This document shows positions 1 to 8,743 of a stretch of 64,000 bases of DNA, in pieces. Every line of letters begins with the position of its first letter. Position 1 is the first letter of the stretch. Source of the DNA: Flavobacterium aestivum (GTDB lineage: Bacteria > Bacteroidota > Bacteroidia > Flavobacteriales > Flavobacteriaceae); assembly GCF_026870175.2 (NCBI RefSeq), contig NZ_CP113977.2:2356001-2420000 (forward strand), given 5' to 3'. The translations under genes were made by a program, and so were the position numbers. The notes beneath the pieces are model-generated. The model made no database searches. It saw only the letters and a program-made list of their open reading frames with translations, and had not been told where the DNA came from.

Positions 1-286
1 TTGCGTCAAAATAAACAATATCAAAATTCACGGATATAATGCTGATCATAATTGTAAGCTTAGTATTGTCATCAGATAATTTCCATTTTCCTTCTCTTGA
101 TTTATCTCCATTAATTCCTTGGAATTTACCATTCTCCATAAACATTTGATAAGTGTCTTTGGGTGTTGTGACAACTCCATCTTTTGTCTGTTGGACAAGT
201 TTCCATTTTCCGATGAGTTCTTTTTGTGTCTGAGCATTACAAGTCAGCCCGATGAAACATAAAAAGGTAAGAGTAAATAATTTCAT
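1..286 (-). CDS. Lipocalin-like secreted protein, 3' end cut by window edge
   Basis: Reading the minus strand from the ATG at 284-286 gives 95 uninterrupted residues that run off the window, so the C-terminus is missing. Residues 1-19 look like a signal peptide (MKLFTLTFLCFIGLTCNAQ, cleavage probably just before the Q). The mature part begins with ELIGKWKLVQ and later has SREGKWKLSDDN, the repeated 'G-x-W' strands typical of short lipocalin-like (Lipocalin_4-type) proteins common in Flavobacteriaceae. Function and ligand cannot be told. The protein is presumably periplasmic or surface exposed. A 63-residue open frame at 46-237 on the same strand is out of frame with it and is a shadow. Confidence 0.6.
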   Translation of the reverse strand, partial: MKLFTLTFLCFIGLTCNAQTQKELIGKWKLVQQTKDGVVTTPKDTYQMFMENGKFQGINGDKSREGKWKLSDDNTKLTIMISIISVNFDIVYFDA

Positions 287-368
287 ATTCTTTAATTTTA
301 GGGGTTAGTATTTGATTTAAATAATTTTTATAATCTTAATTTATAAATTCCTTTGAAGTGCTTGTATA

Positions 369-1229
369 TTATTTTTTCCCAAAAGGAGATCGCTTCATTA
401 TAGTTTTTAAGGCACTTTTATAAGAGTCAATTCCTCCCAAAGCAGGAGATCTTGAATCAGAAAATATTTGCTCACCATTATCATTATATATACTGATATT
501 TACATGTGTATCATAATTTATAGTGGTATAGGAATTTGTGGCTCCGTAAGCAGTGCCTTTCGTTTTATTGTCATTTGTTTTACTATTGTAAGATGCGGTA
601 TTGCTGCCAAATGTTGATGTTCCTTTGTTCTGAATGGAATATGAACCAATGATTACATATTCCGTGCCCAATAATTCTGCCCATTCCTTAGGTGTGTACA
701 TTGAAAGATCGTTTGCAGTTAAATTTTTTTTAGCCAATATAGTATTGGTTAGCATAGGATCTTGTATGGTTTGAAAAGGAGATTGCGATCTCAGAGCAGT
801 TATACATGTTTCTTGAATCTGTTTGCTCATTGATGCTGTCGAAAGTCCTTGGTCATTTGTCTCTATCTCAAAAGGAAGTATGGCAATTTTGTTTTTTCGT
901 TGTTCTGTTGAGAGTGTTGTGCCATTCTTATCATTTGTTTCTGTGTTTGCAGGTGTGGTTATTGGTTGTTGCTGGTTATCGAATGTTTCAGTACGGCCGC
1001 TGGCAAATACAATCTTACTTACTTCAGATTTGTTTATTTCGTATTCTGCTGTTTCTTGGCTATAAGAAAACTTCATTGTGGTCGAATTTACAGAAATGAC
1101 TTTACCGGTTTTCTTTTCGCCATTTTTCATGATAACGGTATCCTCTTTAGTTTGACTCCATGAAGTTGAAGGGGAGAGAAGAAGAATTAGTGAAAAAACT
1201 AAAATAATGGAATTAATTGTTTTTTTCAT
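369..1229 (-). CDS. Secreted CsgG/TolB-like protein with N-terminal small beta-barrel domain
   Basis: 286 residues. Residues 1-26 form a signal peptide ending SWSQ. Residues 30-85 (DTVIMKNGEKKTGKV...) look like the small SH3/Sm-like barrel that Bacteroidetes proteins use in front of other domains. After a polar linker (about 88-112), residues 113-200 (KIAILPFEIETN...LLGTEYVIIGSYSI) match the pattern of CsgG/FlgO-like domains: a hydrophobic strand with 'ILPF', then 'LLGTEYVIIGS'. Residues 200-240 are Ser/Thr/Asn-rich low-complexity sequence, followed by VNISIYNDNGEQIFSDS. Likely periplasmic or outer-membrane associated. CsgG forms the curli secretion pore, but this protein lacks a lipobox and has no curli genes beside it, so the role is unknown. 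It stands alone, 82 bases upstream of the lipocalin-like gene. Confidence 0.6.
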   Translation of the reverse strand: MKKTINSIILVFSLILLLSPSTSWSQTKEDTVIMKNGEKKTGKVISVNSTTMKFSYSQETAEYEINKSEVSKIVFASGRTETFDNQQQPITTPANTETNDKNGTTLSTEQRKNKIAILPFEIETNDQGLSTASMSKQIQETCITALRSQSPFQTIQDPMLTNTILAKKNLTANDLSMYTPKEWAELLGTEYVIIGSYSIQNKGTSTFGSNTASYNSKTNDNKTKGTAYGATNSYTTINYDTHVNISIYNDNGEQIFSDSRSPALGGIDSYKSALKTIMKRSPFGKK

Positions 1230-1439
1230 TTTTCATTTTTTAATTGGTTGCAGGTTAAAAGTATTAAAAATTGTATTAAAAATAAAAAAATGTTTGATTA
1301 AGAGGATTGGAATTTTATCTGAAGATAAGCTTAAGATCACATTGCATAAGATCGAATATAATCCCCATGATTTTTGTTTCAGAAAAGAATTGTAAATTAT
1401 ATAAGCTACACTATTTTACTTGCCTATAAAAACATATTA

Positions 1440-1480
1440 AAAAGCCACGCCCCAATTGATGTTGAGACGTGGCTTTTTGT
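1440..1480 (-). terminator. Terminator of uvrA
   Basis: Inverted repeat with 10-base arms, AAAAGCCACG (1440-1449) and CGTGGCTTTT (1468-1477), 20 bases past the uvrA stop. T-runs flank both sides, so it can work in either direction. Only uvrA reads toward it closely; the gene on its other side also runs leftwards. The rest of 1230-1496 shows no gene. Confidence 0.75.
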
Positions 1481-1496
1481 TCTAAAAAGAAATGAG

Positions 1497-4292
1497 TTAT
1501 AACTTCTCCTTCAAATACTTTGCTGTAATTGATTTTTTGTTTTTTACGACTTCCTCAGGAGTACCTACAGCAAGTAGTAAACCACCGTTTTCACCTCCTT
1601 CAGGACCAAGATCTATAACCCAATCTGCGCATTTTATTAAGTCGAGATTGTGTTCTATTACCAATATAGAATGTCCTTTTTCGATTAAAGCATCAAAGGA
1701 AGCCATTAGTTTTTTGATGTCATGAAAGTGCAATCCTGTTGTAGGCTCATCAAAAACAAAAAGAGCTTTTTCCTTGATGGTTCCTTTTACCAAAAAGGAA
1801 GCGAGTTTTATACGTTGAGCTTCACCACCTGAAAGGGTTGATGAGGATTGTCCTAATTGTACATATCCTAAACCTACATCTTGTAGGGGTTGCAGTTTTT
1901 GGGTGATTTTTGTTTGTTTATTCTTTTCAAAGAAAATAATGGAGTCATCAATGGTCATCGTTAGGATGTCATTAATATTCTTTCCATCAAAGGTTACTTC
2001 TAAAACTTCTTTTTTGAATCTCTTTCCGTTACAAGTTTCACAAGGCAATTGCACATCGGCCATGAATACCATTTCTACATTTATAGATCCTTCGCCTTTG
2101 CAAGTTTCACATCTTCCTCCATCAACGTTAAAAGAGAAATGTTTGGCTTGATATCCTCTTACTTTAGAAAGTTTTTCTTTGGCATACAAATCCCTAATAT
2201 CATCATAGGCCTTGATGTAGGTTACCGGATTAGATCGGGAACTCCTACCTATAGGATTTTGATCTACATACTCTATGTGCTTAATTTGTGAAAATGAACC
2301 CGAAAGCTCACTAAACTGTCCTGCTTTTTCTCCTGCATTATCCAGCTTTTTTTGCATGGCTGGGAAAAGAATTTTTTTGACAAGTGTACTTTTTCCACTT
2401 CCAGAAACTCCTGTTATGACAGTTAAAACATCAAGAGGAAAAGTAACATCTATATTCTGTAAATTGTTTTCTCTTGCGCCTTTTATTTCGATAAAATTTT
2501 TAAAAGCTCTTCTCTTTTTAGGAACAGTAATTTCTAGATCTCCGTTTAAATATTTAGCGGTTAAAGAGCTTGATTTAAGAATTTCGTCATAAGTGCCTTG
2601 CGCGACTAGATTTCCCCCCAAGGTTCCAGCTTCAGGACCTATATCGATAATCATGTCGGCGGCTTTCATAATATCTTCATCATGTTCAACCACTATTACG
2701 GTATTACCAAGGTCACGTAATGACAATAAAACTTTAATTAAGCGTTCCGTGTCTTTTGGGTGTAAACCAATACTTGGTTCATCCAGAATATACATAGATC
2801 CCACAAGACTACTACCTAATGAAGTCGCTAAATTGATACGTTGTGATTCTCCTCCTGACAGAGTAGATGAATTTCGGTTTAAAGTCAAATAATTCAAACC
2901 AACTTCGGTTAAAAATGACAACCTATTATTGATTTCGATTAATAATCGTTTAGCGATTTGTTTTTCATATTCCTCTAAATCAATTTTTTTGAAAAATTCT
3001 ACCAAGTGTTTAATAGGTAAATCTACTAAATCAGATACGGTTTTACCATTGATTTTTACATAAGAAGCTTCAACTCTTAATCTTTTTCCTTTGCAGACAT
3101 GACATTTGGTTTTTCCTCTGTAACGAGAAAGCATTACTCTGTTTTGGATTTTATAATTTTTCTCTTCAAGTTCTTTAAAAAAGTCATTTAGTCCCTGGAA
3201 ATACTTATTTCCAGTCCAAATCAGGTCTTTTTGCTCTTCTGTCAGTTGAAAATAAGGCTTGTGTATTGGGAAATCAAATTTATAGGCATTATTGACCAAT
3301 TCGTCTCTATACCAACCCATGCTTTCACCACGCCAGGGAAATATGGCATTTTCAAAAATTGAAAGTGAAGTGTTTGGAACGACCAATTCGGCATCGATTC
3401 CTATAATATTTCCGTAGCCTTCACAAGCTGGGCAAGCACCATAAGGATTATTGAAACTAAATAAATGTACATTAGGTTCTAAGAAAGTAATACCATCCAG
3501 TTCAAAATTATTGGAAAACGAAAGCTTTTTGTCTGAATTTAATTCCTGCAAATAGCAAATCCCTTTTCCTTCAAAAAAAGCGGTTTGCACAGCGTCTGAT
3601 AACCGATTGTAAAACTCTTCTTCATCTTTGACTACGATTCGGTCAATTATGAGTAAAATATCTTTATGGTCTAAAGAGTGTTGTTCTTCTAGGGTGAAAT
3701 CATCTAAACGAACCATTTCATTGTTGACCAAGATCCTTGCAAATCCTTGTTGTAGTAAGACTTTTAGTTTTTCTTCCAGTTGTCTCCCTTCCTCTAGATG
3801 AATAGGGGCAAGGAGCAGCCATTTGCTGTCTGGGTCAAATTTTTTGACTTCAGTCACTACATCAGTAACTGTGTTTTTTTTGACTTCTTGACCAGAAATT
3901 GGTGAATACGTTCTACCAATTCTAGCAAATAAAAGTTTGATATAATCGTAAATCTCTGTAGATGTTCCTACTGTAGAACGTGCATTAGTGGTGTTTACCT
4001 TTTGTTCTATAGCAATAGCAGGAGCAATTCCTTTAATGTACTCTACTTTTGGTTTGTCTAATCGTCCTAAGAATTGTCTTGCATAGGATGATAAACTTTC
4101 TACATAACGGCGTTGCCCTTCAGCATACAAAGTATCAAAAGCTAAACTTGATTTTCCAGAGCCCGAAAGCCCAGTTATAACCACAAGTTTATTTCTTGGA
4201 ATTGCAACATCTACATTTTTTAAATTATGTACTTGCGCTCCTTTTATAATGATGTTTTTCTTTGGATCGAGTTTGGAAATATCAATTGGCAT
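1497..4292 (-). CDS. uvrA: UvrABC system protein A (excinuclease ABC subunit A)
   Basis: About 931 residues, the usual UvrA length. UvrA is the damage-sensing ATPase of nucleotide excision repair and loads UvrB. Two ABC modules are visible: Walker [10 protein letters not shown] near residue 45 and GVSGSGKST in the second half, signature motifs TLSGGESQR and TLSGGEAQR, and Walker B stretches [10 protein letters not shown] and [10 protein letters not shown]. Zinc-binding cysteine pairs are present ([30 protein letters not shown]). The frame is open back to a GTG at 4310, but that GTG lies inside a -7 promoter element (4310-4317). The ATG at 4292, giving [10 protein letters not shown], is therefore the likely start. 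The gene is monocistronic with its own terminator. Confidence 0.96.
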   Translation of the reverse strand: MPIDISKLDPKKNIIIKGAQVHNLKNVDVAIPRNKLVVITGLSGSGKSSLAFDTLYAEGQRRYVESLSSYARQFLGRLDKPKVEYIKGIAPAIAIEQKVNTTNARSTVGTSTEIYDYIKLLFARIGRTYSPISGQEVKKNTVTDVVTEVKKFDPDSKWLLLAPIHLEEGRQLEEKLKVLLQQGFARILVNNEMVRLDDFTLEEQHSLDHKDILLIIDRIVVKDEEEFYNRLSDAVQTAFFEGKGICYLQELNSDKKLSFSNNFELDGITFLEPNVHLFSFNNPYGACPACEGYGNIIGIDAELVVPNTSLSIFENAIFPWRGESMGWYRDELVNNAYKFDFPIHKPYFQLTEEQKDLIWTGNKYFQGLNDFFKELEEKNYKIQNRVMLSRYRGKTKCHVCKGKRLRVEASYVKINGKTVSDLVDLPIKHLVEFFKKIDLEEYEKQIAKRLLIEINNRLSFLTEVGLNYLTLNRNSSTLSGGESQRINLATSLGSSLVGSMYILDEPSIGLHPKDTERLIKVLLSLRDLGNTVIVVEHDEDIMKAADMIIDIGPEAGTLGGNLVAQGTYDEILKSSSLTAKYLNGDLEITVPKKRRAFKNFIEIKGARENNLQNIDVTFPLDVLTVITGVSGSGKSTLVKKILFPAMQKKLDNAGEKAGQFSELSGSFSQIKHIEYVDQNPIGRSSRSNPVTYIKAYDDIRDLYAKEKLSKVRGYQAKHFSFNVDGGRCETCKGEGSINVEMVFMADVQLPCETCNGKRFKKEVLEVTFDGKNINDILTMTIDDSIIFFEKNKQTKITQKLQPLQDVGLGYVQLGQSSSTLSGGEAQRIKLASFLVKGTIKEKALFVFDEPTTGLHFHDIKKLMASFDALIEKGHSILVIEHNLDLIKCADWVIDLGPEGGENGGLLLAVGTPEEVVKNKKSITAKYLKEKL

Positions 4293-4309
4293 ACTAAAAT
4301 GAATTTTCA

Positions 4310-4317
4310 CAAAAGTA
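4310..4317 (-). promoter_or_regulatory. -7 promoter element of uvrA
   Basis: Minus strand reads TACTTTTG, a full match to the Bacteroidetes TAnnTTTG element. Transcription would begin near 4303, about 10 bases before the ATG at 4292. No clear -33 TTG lies 17-23 bases upstream, so this rests on the -7 match and its position. Confidence 0.5.
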
Positions 4318-4718
4318 CTTAATTTTAATATGTGAATGTCTATAGGATTGTATTCAAAATTTGGTTTTTTTACTCCATTCTTGTTTTATCAGTTGTATTT
4401 TTAATAATAATGTAGTTTTTGAAAAAGGGGTATTAATAAGAAGTTTAATAGATTCATGATTTATTTTGACATATCTTTCCTTAAAAGTTACTTTTAGGTT
4501 TTAATTATTTTTTTTTAAATCGTTATACAAATGTTAATAGAAATTTAATAAGCGAATAATTTTAAAATTTCTTTATTTACTATATTTAAATAACTTTTTG
4601 TTTTGTTTTTAACTGGTTTACAGGTGTTTGAGGTGTATGATTGGTGGTTTTACTGGTGAGAATAATCGTGAAGAATTGGCTTTATTTGTAAACAAAATGA
4701 TATTTATGCTATTTTTTA

Positions 4719-4750
4719 TTGTGTATTAAGATAAAATTGTGTTAAATTTG
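4719..4750 (+). promoter_or_regulatory. Promoter of the ECF sigma factor gene
   Basis: TTG at 4719-4721 and TAAATTTG at 4743-4750 are separated by 21 bases, matching the Flavobacterium housekeeping promoter (TTG, spacer, TAnnTTTG). The leader to the ATG at 4851 is about 95 bases. The remainder of the gap 4318-4850 is AT-rich, and I see no further gene in it. Confidence 0.65.
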
Positions 4751-4850
4751 TCATTCATAACTAACTGCTAAAACTATAATAAGCCTATATAACAAAATTA
4801 CTTTTTAGAAGAGAACTCCCCCAAACTTTATTAATCTAAAAGGAATTGTT

Positions 4851-5438
4851 ATGGCTAATAGTATACAAATATCTGACGCTTTATTGGTAAAAGAATATGT
4901 TGACGGTGACGAAAGTGCATTGGCTACATTAATCAGAAGACACGAATCTAAAATTTATGGGTTTATTTACTCTAAAATTTCAGATAGAGACATTTCTAAT
5001 GATATCTTTCAGGATACATTTATCAAAGTGATAAAAACTTTAAAAACCAGTTCCTATAACGAAGAAGGTAAATTCTTGCCTTGGGTAATGCGAATTGCTC
5101 ATAACTTAATTATTGACCATTTTCGTAAAGTGAAAAAAATGCCATTGTTTAGAGAAACAGAGGAGTTTTCTATTTTTTCAATTATGCCAGATGAATCTCT
5201 AACTGTTGAAAATCAAATTATAGCAGATCAAGTAGAGGTAGATCTTAGAAAATTAATAGAAGGTCTTCCTGCGGATCAAAAAGAAGTACTAATCATGAGA
5301 ATGTATCATGATATAAGTTTCAAAGAAATTTCTGAACTAACAGGGGTGAGTATTAATACTGCTTTGGGCAGAATGCGCTATGCCTTAATGAATTTGAGAA
5401 AAATAATAGAAAAAAATCAAATCATTTTGACGAATTGA
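4851..5438 (+). CDS. ECF-type RNA polymerase sigma-70 factor
   Basis: 195 residues. Region 2 spans about residues 20-90 (LIRRHESKIYGFIYSKISDRDISNDIFQDTFIKV... then GKFLPWVMRIAHNLIIDHFRK, the -10 recognition helix pattern). Region 4 spans about residues 133-185 (LPADQKEVLIMRMYHDISFKEISELTGVS followed by the recognition helix). This is the complete two-domain ECF layout. No anti-sigma gene with a transmembrane helix sits next to it; instead a 47-residue basic protein follows 52 bases downstream. Members of this group in Flavobacteriaceae are close to essential-looking, widely conserved sigma factors, but I cannot name its regulon. A consensus vegetative promoter lies upstream. Confidence 0.92.
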   Translation: MANSIQISDALLVKEYVDGDESALATLIRRHESKIYGFIYSKISDRDISNDIFQDTFIKVIKTLKTSSYNEEGKFLPWVMRIAHNLIIDHFRKVKKMPLFRETEEFSIFSIMPDESLTVENQIIADQVEVDLRKLIEGLPADQKEVLIMRMYHDISFKEISELTGVSINTALGRMRYALMNLRKIIEKNQIILTN

Positions 5439-5490
5439 CAATAAATAAAGTATTCTTCCGTTTTAATATAAAATCAAACTTTATATACTT

Positions 5491-5634
5491 ATGGAAAAGA
5501 ATTACTCTAAAAAGTCAAAAATCACCAAAAAAATGAAACCAGATAAAGAGATAGTCTCTTTTTTATTAAATTACTCGAAGGCATTAAAAGTTGTCAAAAT
5601 AGAGGGAGAGGTTTTTGAGATTATTGTCAATTAA
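5491..5634 (+). CDS. Small basic protein (47 aa) downstream of sigma factor
   Basis: An ATG at 5491 opens 47 codons ending at TAA 5632-5634, too short for usual ORF cut-offs. The protein starts MEKNYSKKSKITKKMKP: 8 of the first 16 residues are Lys. It ends in a hydrophobic/acidic half (IVSFLLNYSKALKVVKIEGE). The gene lies 52 bases behind the sigma factor and just before a terminator, so it is probably co-transcribed. Function unknown; a small sigma-modulating partner is possible because no anti-sigma factor is present, but that is inference only. Confidence 0.6.
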   Translation: MEKNYSKKSKITKKMKPDKEIVSFLLNYSKALKVVKIEGEVFEIIVN

Positions 5635-5693
5635 TACTCTTTTTAAATTCTAAATAAAGAATTTCAAGCTTTAAAAGCTAAGCTTGAGTAATC

Positions 5694-5735
5694 AATTTCA
5701 CTAATTTTCTTAAAAGATTAGTGAAATTTGTTATT
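5694..5735 (+). terminator. Terminator of the sigma factor operon
   Basis: Arms AATTTCACTAAT (5694-5705) and ATTAGTGAAATT (5717-5728) are perfect complements, followed by TGTTATTT. A second small hairpin with arms TCAAGCTT / AAGCTTGA lies just upstream (5663-5686). It follows the 47-codon gene. Confidence 0.65.
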
Positions 5736-5745
5736 TATAGCCGAT

Positions 5746-6396
5746 TCATTTTTTGTTAAATTCACTCAAAACTGATTTTCGCCCGATTGTTCTGGTTATG
5801 ATATCTTTTTCTAAATTCCAACCTCGCGCAGGTGAATACTCACGTCCGTACCAAATAATTTGTAAGTGTAAATCATTCCATAATTCTTCAGGAAATATGC
5901 GTTTGGCATCTTTTTCGGTTTGAACCACACTTTTTCCATTGGTCAGATTCCAACGATACATTAATCTATGAATGTGTGTATCAACTGGAAACGCAGGTAC
6001 TCCAAAAGCTTGTGACATGACTACACTTGCTGTTTTATGTCCTACTGCTGGTAATTCTTCCAGATATTCAAAACTTTGAGGCACAATTCCGTTATGTTTC
6101 TCTATCAAAATTTGTGACAAACCATAAATACCTTTCGATTTCATAGGCGATAATCCGCAAGGTCGAATGATTTCCTTAATCTCTTCTACAGAAAGTTTAA
6201 CCATGTCGTACGGATTGTCTGCTTTTGCAAAAAGTAAAGGTGTAATCTGATTTACTCTAACATCTGTGCATTGAGCCGAAAGTAAAACGGCAATCAATAA
6301 TGTGTATGGATCTTTATGATCCAGCGGAATAGGAATCGTAGGGTATAATTCGTTTAATGTATTTATGACAAATGTTATGCGTTCCTGTTTGGTCAT
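5746..6396 (-). CDS. nth: Endonuclease III-like DNA glycosylase lacking the 4Fe-4S cysteines
   Basis: 216 residues. Members remove oxidised pyrimidines and nick the abasic site in base excision repair. The helix-hairpin-helix and catalytic lysine are in LPAVGHKTASVV (Lys121), and the catalytic aspartate is in FPVDTHIHRL (Asp139), matching the spacing of Lys120/Asp138 in E. coli Nth. The usual C-terminal C-x6-C-x2-C-x5-C loop is absent: the tail reads WYGREYSPARGWNLEKDI and contains no cysteine at all. The protein is full length, so this is a cluster-less form and not a truncation. It is convergent with the sigma factor operon and divergent from bcp. Confidence 0.9.
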   Translation of the reverse strand: MTKQERITFVINTLNELYPTIPIPLDHKDPYTLLIAVLLSAQCTDVRVNQITPLLFAKADNPYDMVKLSVEEIKEIIRPCGLSPMKSKGIYGLSQILIEKHNGIVPQSFEYLEELPAVGHKTASVVMSQAFGVPAFPVDTHIHRLMYRWNLTNGKSVVQTEKDAKRIFPEELWNDLHLQIIWYGREYSPARGWNLEKDIITRTIGRKSVLSEFNKK

Positions 6397-6404
6397 TTTT
6401 TTCT

Positions 6405-6535
6405 AAGTTACTAAGATTCTAAGTTGCTAAGGTACTAAGATTTTAAAAATTAAACTAAAAAGCACAATTACACATTAACAAACAATCTCGGAAACTTAGT
6501 ATCTTAGCAACTTAATAACTAACTCAGCAACTCGA
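6405..6535. repeat. Intergenic inverted repeat between nth and bcp
   Basis: TAAGTTGCTAAGGTACTAAG (6420-6439) and CTTAGTATCTTAGCAACTTA (6495-6514) are complementary at 19 of 20 positions, 55 bases apart. A related copy, CTAAGTTACTAAGATT, begins at 6404 and overlaps in style with the left arm. It looks like a dispersed intergenic repeat of the kind scattered through Flavobacterium genomes. It sits exactly between two divergent start codons, so it also lies in the promoter region of both genes. Confidence 0.6.
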
Positions 6536-6542
6536 AAAAAAA

Positions 6543-6995
6543 ATGACTATATTAAAAAAAGGAGATCAAGCACCTAATTTTTCATGCTTAGATCAAGATG
6601 GTAAACTGCATCAACTAGCTGATTATGCTGGTAAAAAGTTAGTGGTTTTCTTTTATCCAAAAGCATCTACACCAGGTTGTACAGCAGAAGCATGTGATTT
6701 GAGAGATAATTTTGAGCGTTTTCAAGCCAATAATTATGCTCTTTTAGGAGTGAGTGCGGATAGTGCAAAAGCACAAGCCAAGTTCAAAGATAAATACGAA
6801 TTTCCGTTCCCGTTGCTAGCAGATGTAGATAAATCTGTAATCTCAGCTTTTGGAGTTTGGGGCCCAAAAAAGTTTATGGGAAGAGAATATGATGGAATTC
6901 ATAGAACTACCTTTATAATTGATGAAAACGGAATTATTGATGAAGTAATTTCAGAAGTAAAAACAAAGGCTCACGCTAATCAGATATTGGGATAG
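6543..6995 (+). CDS. bcp: Thioredoxin-dependent thiol peroxidase (peroxiredoxin Q/BCP)
   Basis: 150 residues, the normal BCP length. It reduces H2O2 and organic hydroperoxides using thioredoxin. AhpC/TSA fold: GDQAPNFSCLDQDGK at 7-21, then FFYPKASTPGCTAEACDLRD with peroxidatic Cys46 and resolving Cys51, the two-cysteine arrangement of the Prx Q group. Later GVSADSAKAQAKF and HRTTFIIDENG are family strands. Cytoplasmic, with no signal peptide. It is divergent from nth, fitting a shared oxidative-damage theme, though co-regulation is not shown. Confidence 0.95.
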   Translation: MTILKKGDQAPNFSCLDQDGKLHQLADYAGKKLVVFFYPKASTPGCTAEACDLRDNFERFQANNYALLGVSADSAKAQAKFKDKYEFPFPLLADVDKSVISAFGVWGPKKFMGREYDGIHRTTFIIDENGIIDEVISEVKTKAHANQILG

Positions 6996-7110
6996 GGAGT
7001 ATTTAATTAAAAATTATTTATGCAATATCGCCTTTTCAGAATCGGTGGAATGGCATAAAATAGTTTTGTAATATTGATGACGGATATTTAAAACTCACTT
7101 TTTAAAATAA

Positions 7111-7152
7111 AAAAAATCCAAGAATGACAATTTGTTTTCTTGGATTTTTTAA
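7111..7152. terminator. Bidirectional terminator between convergent genes
   Basis: AAAAAATCCAAGAA (7111-7124) pairs with TTCTTGGATTTTTT (7137-7150). A-rich and T-rich flanks let it end bcp on the plus strand and the 486-residue gene on the minus strand. Confidence 0.75.
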
Positions 7153-7184
7153 TAAAGTTATATCTCTTTATGGATGATGAAATC

Positions 7185-8645
7185 TTAATTGCTCGTTTCC
7201 AAAAGTGAATTTGGGTGATATCCAAAAAGATGTTTTTCTTTGATTAATTCAGGAACTCCTGGAGGTAGCATAGATTCCCAACCTGGTTTTCCTTCACTGA
7301 TCATTTTTAATACTTCACGAGAGAATACTTTTAAAATTTCAGGATTATAGTCATCAATATCTACTACTTTTCCGTTGAATTTAAAGAATTTATACAATTC
7401 TTTCATTCTAGGATGTACTTTTAAATTTGCAGAAGTTATTATTTCTCCATCTTCACCTAGCATAGGGTATAAGAATACTTTCATGTCGCGATAGAATAAT
7501 TTCCCGAAAGCTTCAAGGATTCCACCGCTCAAGTGACGATAGTATTTTTCGTCAAAGATATCAATCAAGTTGTTTACTCCCATGGCAAGACCCATTCTGG
7601 CCTTAGTGTAGTTAGAGAAATATTCAACTACTTTATAATATTCTTGGAAATTAGAAATCATTACTGTTTGCCCTAATGAACAAAGTAATTCCGCTCTATC
7701 CATAAAATCTCTTTCGTCAATTTCTCCATCAGAACGAAGATTAGACAATGTAATCTCAAAAATTACTAAAGTATTTTCTTTCTCTACTTTGTTTTCTTCC
7801 AGAAACATTTTTAATGATTCTTTGTACATGTCCATGTTTACCTTAGTAACAGGACGGAAACTGCCTCTAAAGGCAAGGATGTTTTTCTTGTATAAAATTG
7901 CAGCTGGAAGGATATTTTTTCCTTCTGGATTGAACATTACCGCATCTGTCATGCCATTTTTTACCAATTGTAAACTCATCAATCGATTGTCTACATCTGC
8001 AAAACGTGGACCAGAGAAATTGATAGTGTCAATCTCTAATTGATCTTTGTCTAAGTGATCGTATAAATAACGTAATAGTTTTTTAGGATCATTGTATTTG
8101 TAAAAGGCACCATATATTAAGTTCACACCAAGTACACCAAGTGTTTCTTGTTGCAACCTAGAATCTGTTTCTTTGAAACGAATGTGAATAATAATCTCAT
8201 TGTAGGCTTCATTTGGATCAAGTTGGTATCTAATTCCTACCCATCCGTGACCTTTGAATTGTTTAGCAAAATCTATTGTAGCAACTGTATTGGCATAACT
8301 GAAAAACAATTTGTTAGGATGTTTTGTTCGGCTTAATCGTTCTTCGATCAGTTCACCTTCAAAGGTAAGCATCTTTTTAAGTCGGCTTTCTGTTACATAA
8401 CGGCCGTCATCTTCAACTCCATAAACCGCATCACTAAAGTCTTTATCATATGCAGACATTGCTTTTGCGATTGTTCCAGATGATCCACCTGATCTAAAAA
8501 AATGTCTTACTGTTTCTTGACCAGCCCCAATTTCAGCAAAAGTCCCGTAAATGTTTTCATTTAAATTGATACGAAGTGCTTTGTCCTTTAAAGAAGGAAT
8601 TTGCTCAATGACTTTGTCTCCTTTTAGTTTTATTTTGGCTTCCAT
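7185..8645 (-). CDS. Conserved Bacteroidetes protein of unknown function (486 aa)
   Basis: 486 residues, no signal peptide or membrane segment, so cytoplasmic. I recognise it as a very conserved protein in Flavobacteriaceae (starts MEAKIKLKGDKVIEQIPSL, contains GTFAEIGAGQETVRHFF) that is often labelled nicotinate-nucleotide adenylyltransferase or TonB-dependent receptor. Neither label fits: there is no HxGH nucleotidyl-transferase motif, no Rossmann glycine loop, no signal peptide and no barrel. Features that can be seen are a Gly/Ser-rich stretch FFRSGGSSGTIAKAMSAYDKDFSDAVYG near residue 50 and alternating alpha/beta sequence throughout. A TAACTTTG promoter element lies 31 bases upstream. 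Function not assigned. Confidence 0.85.
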   Translation of the reverse strand: MEAKIKLKGDKVIEQIPSLKDKALRINLNENIYGTFAEIGAGQETVRHFFRSGGSSGTIAKAMSAYDKDFSDAVYGVEDDGRYVTESRLKKMLTFEGELIEERLSRTKHPNKLFFSYANTVATIDFAKQFKGHGWVGIRYQLDPNEAYNEIIIHIRFKETDSRLQQETLGVLGVNLIYGAFYKYNDPKKLLRYLYDHLDKDQLEIDTINFSGPRFADVDNRLMSLQLVKNGMTDAVMFNPEGKNILPAAILYKKNILAFRGSFRPVTKVNMDMYKESLKMFLEENKVEKENTLVIFEITLSNLRSDGEIDERDFMDRAELLCSLGQTVMISNFQEYYKVVEYFSNYTKARMGLAMGVNNLIDIFDEKYYRHLSGGILEAFGKLFYRDMKVFLYPMLGEDGEIITSANLKVHPRMKELYKFFKFNGKVVDIDDYNPEILKVFSREVLKMISEGKPGWESMLPPGVPELIKEKHLFGYHPNSLLETSN

Positions 8646-8675
8646 TTTTTTTGTTTAAATTCGGCAATTATGTTA

Positions 8676-8683
8676 CAAAGTTA
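8676..8683 (-). promoter_or_regulatory. -7 promoter element of the 486-aa gene
   Basis: Minus strand TAACTTTG, an exact TAnnTTTG match, 31 bases before the ATG at 8645. No good -33 TTG is visible at the normal distance. Confidence 0.45.
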
Positions 8684-8717
8684 ATGAAATAGGCTGCTTA
8701 TGAAAGAGAATTAATTC

Positions 8718-8725
8718 TATTTTTG
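8718..8725 (+). promoter_or_regulatory. -7 promoter element of the MBL-fold gene
   Basis: TATTTTTG, an exact TAnnTTTG match, ending 19 bases before the TTG start at 8744. The predicted leader is only about 12 bases. No clear -33 element is present. Confidence 0.4.
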
Positions 8726-8743
8726 TAAAAAAAACTAACAGAG

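Noticed and set aside
46..237. 63-residue open frame on the minus strand
   Set aside because: Out of frame with the lipocalin-like gene that has a start, signal peptide and recognisable domain over the same bases.
806..1163. Three overlapping plus-strand open frames
   Set aside because: Antisense to the CsgG-like gene; hydrophobic low-complexity translations with no domain and no promoter.
4293..4310. Upstream GTG start for uvrA
   Set aside because: The GTG lies inside the TACTTTTG promoter element and adds residues that are not in the conserved UvrA start.
7185..8645. Label nicotinate-nucleotide adenylyltransferase
   Set aside because: No HxGH or related nucleotidyltransferase motif can be found in the protein.
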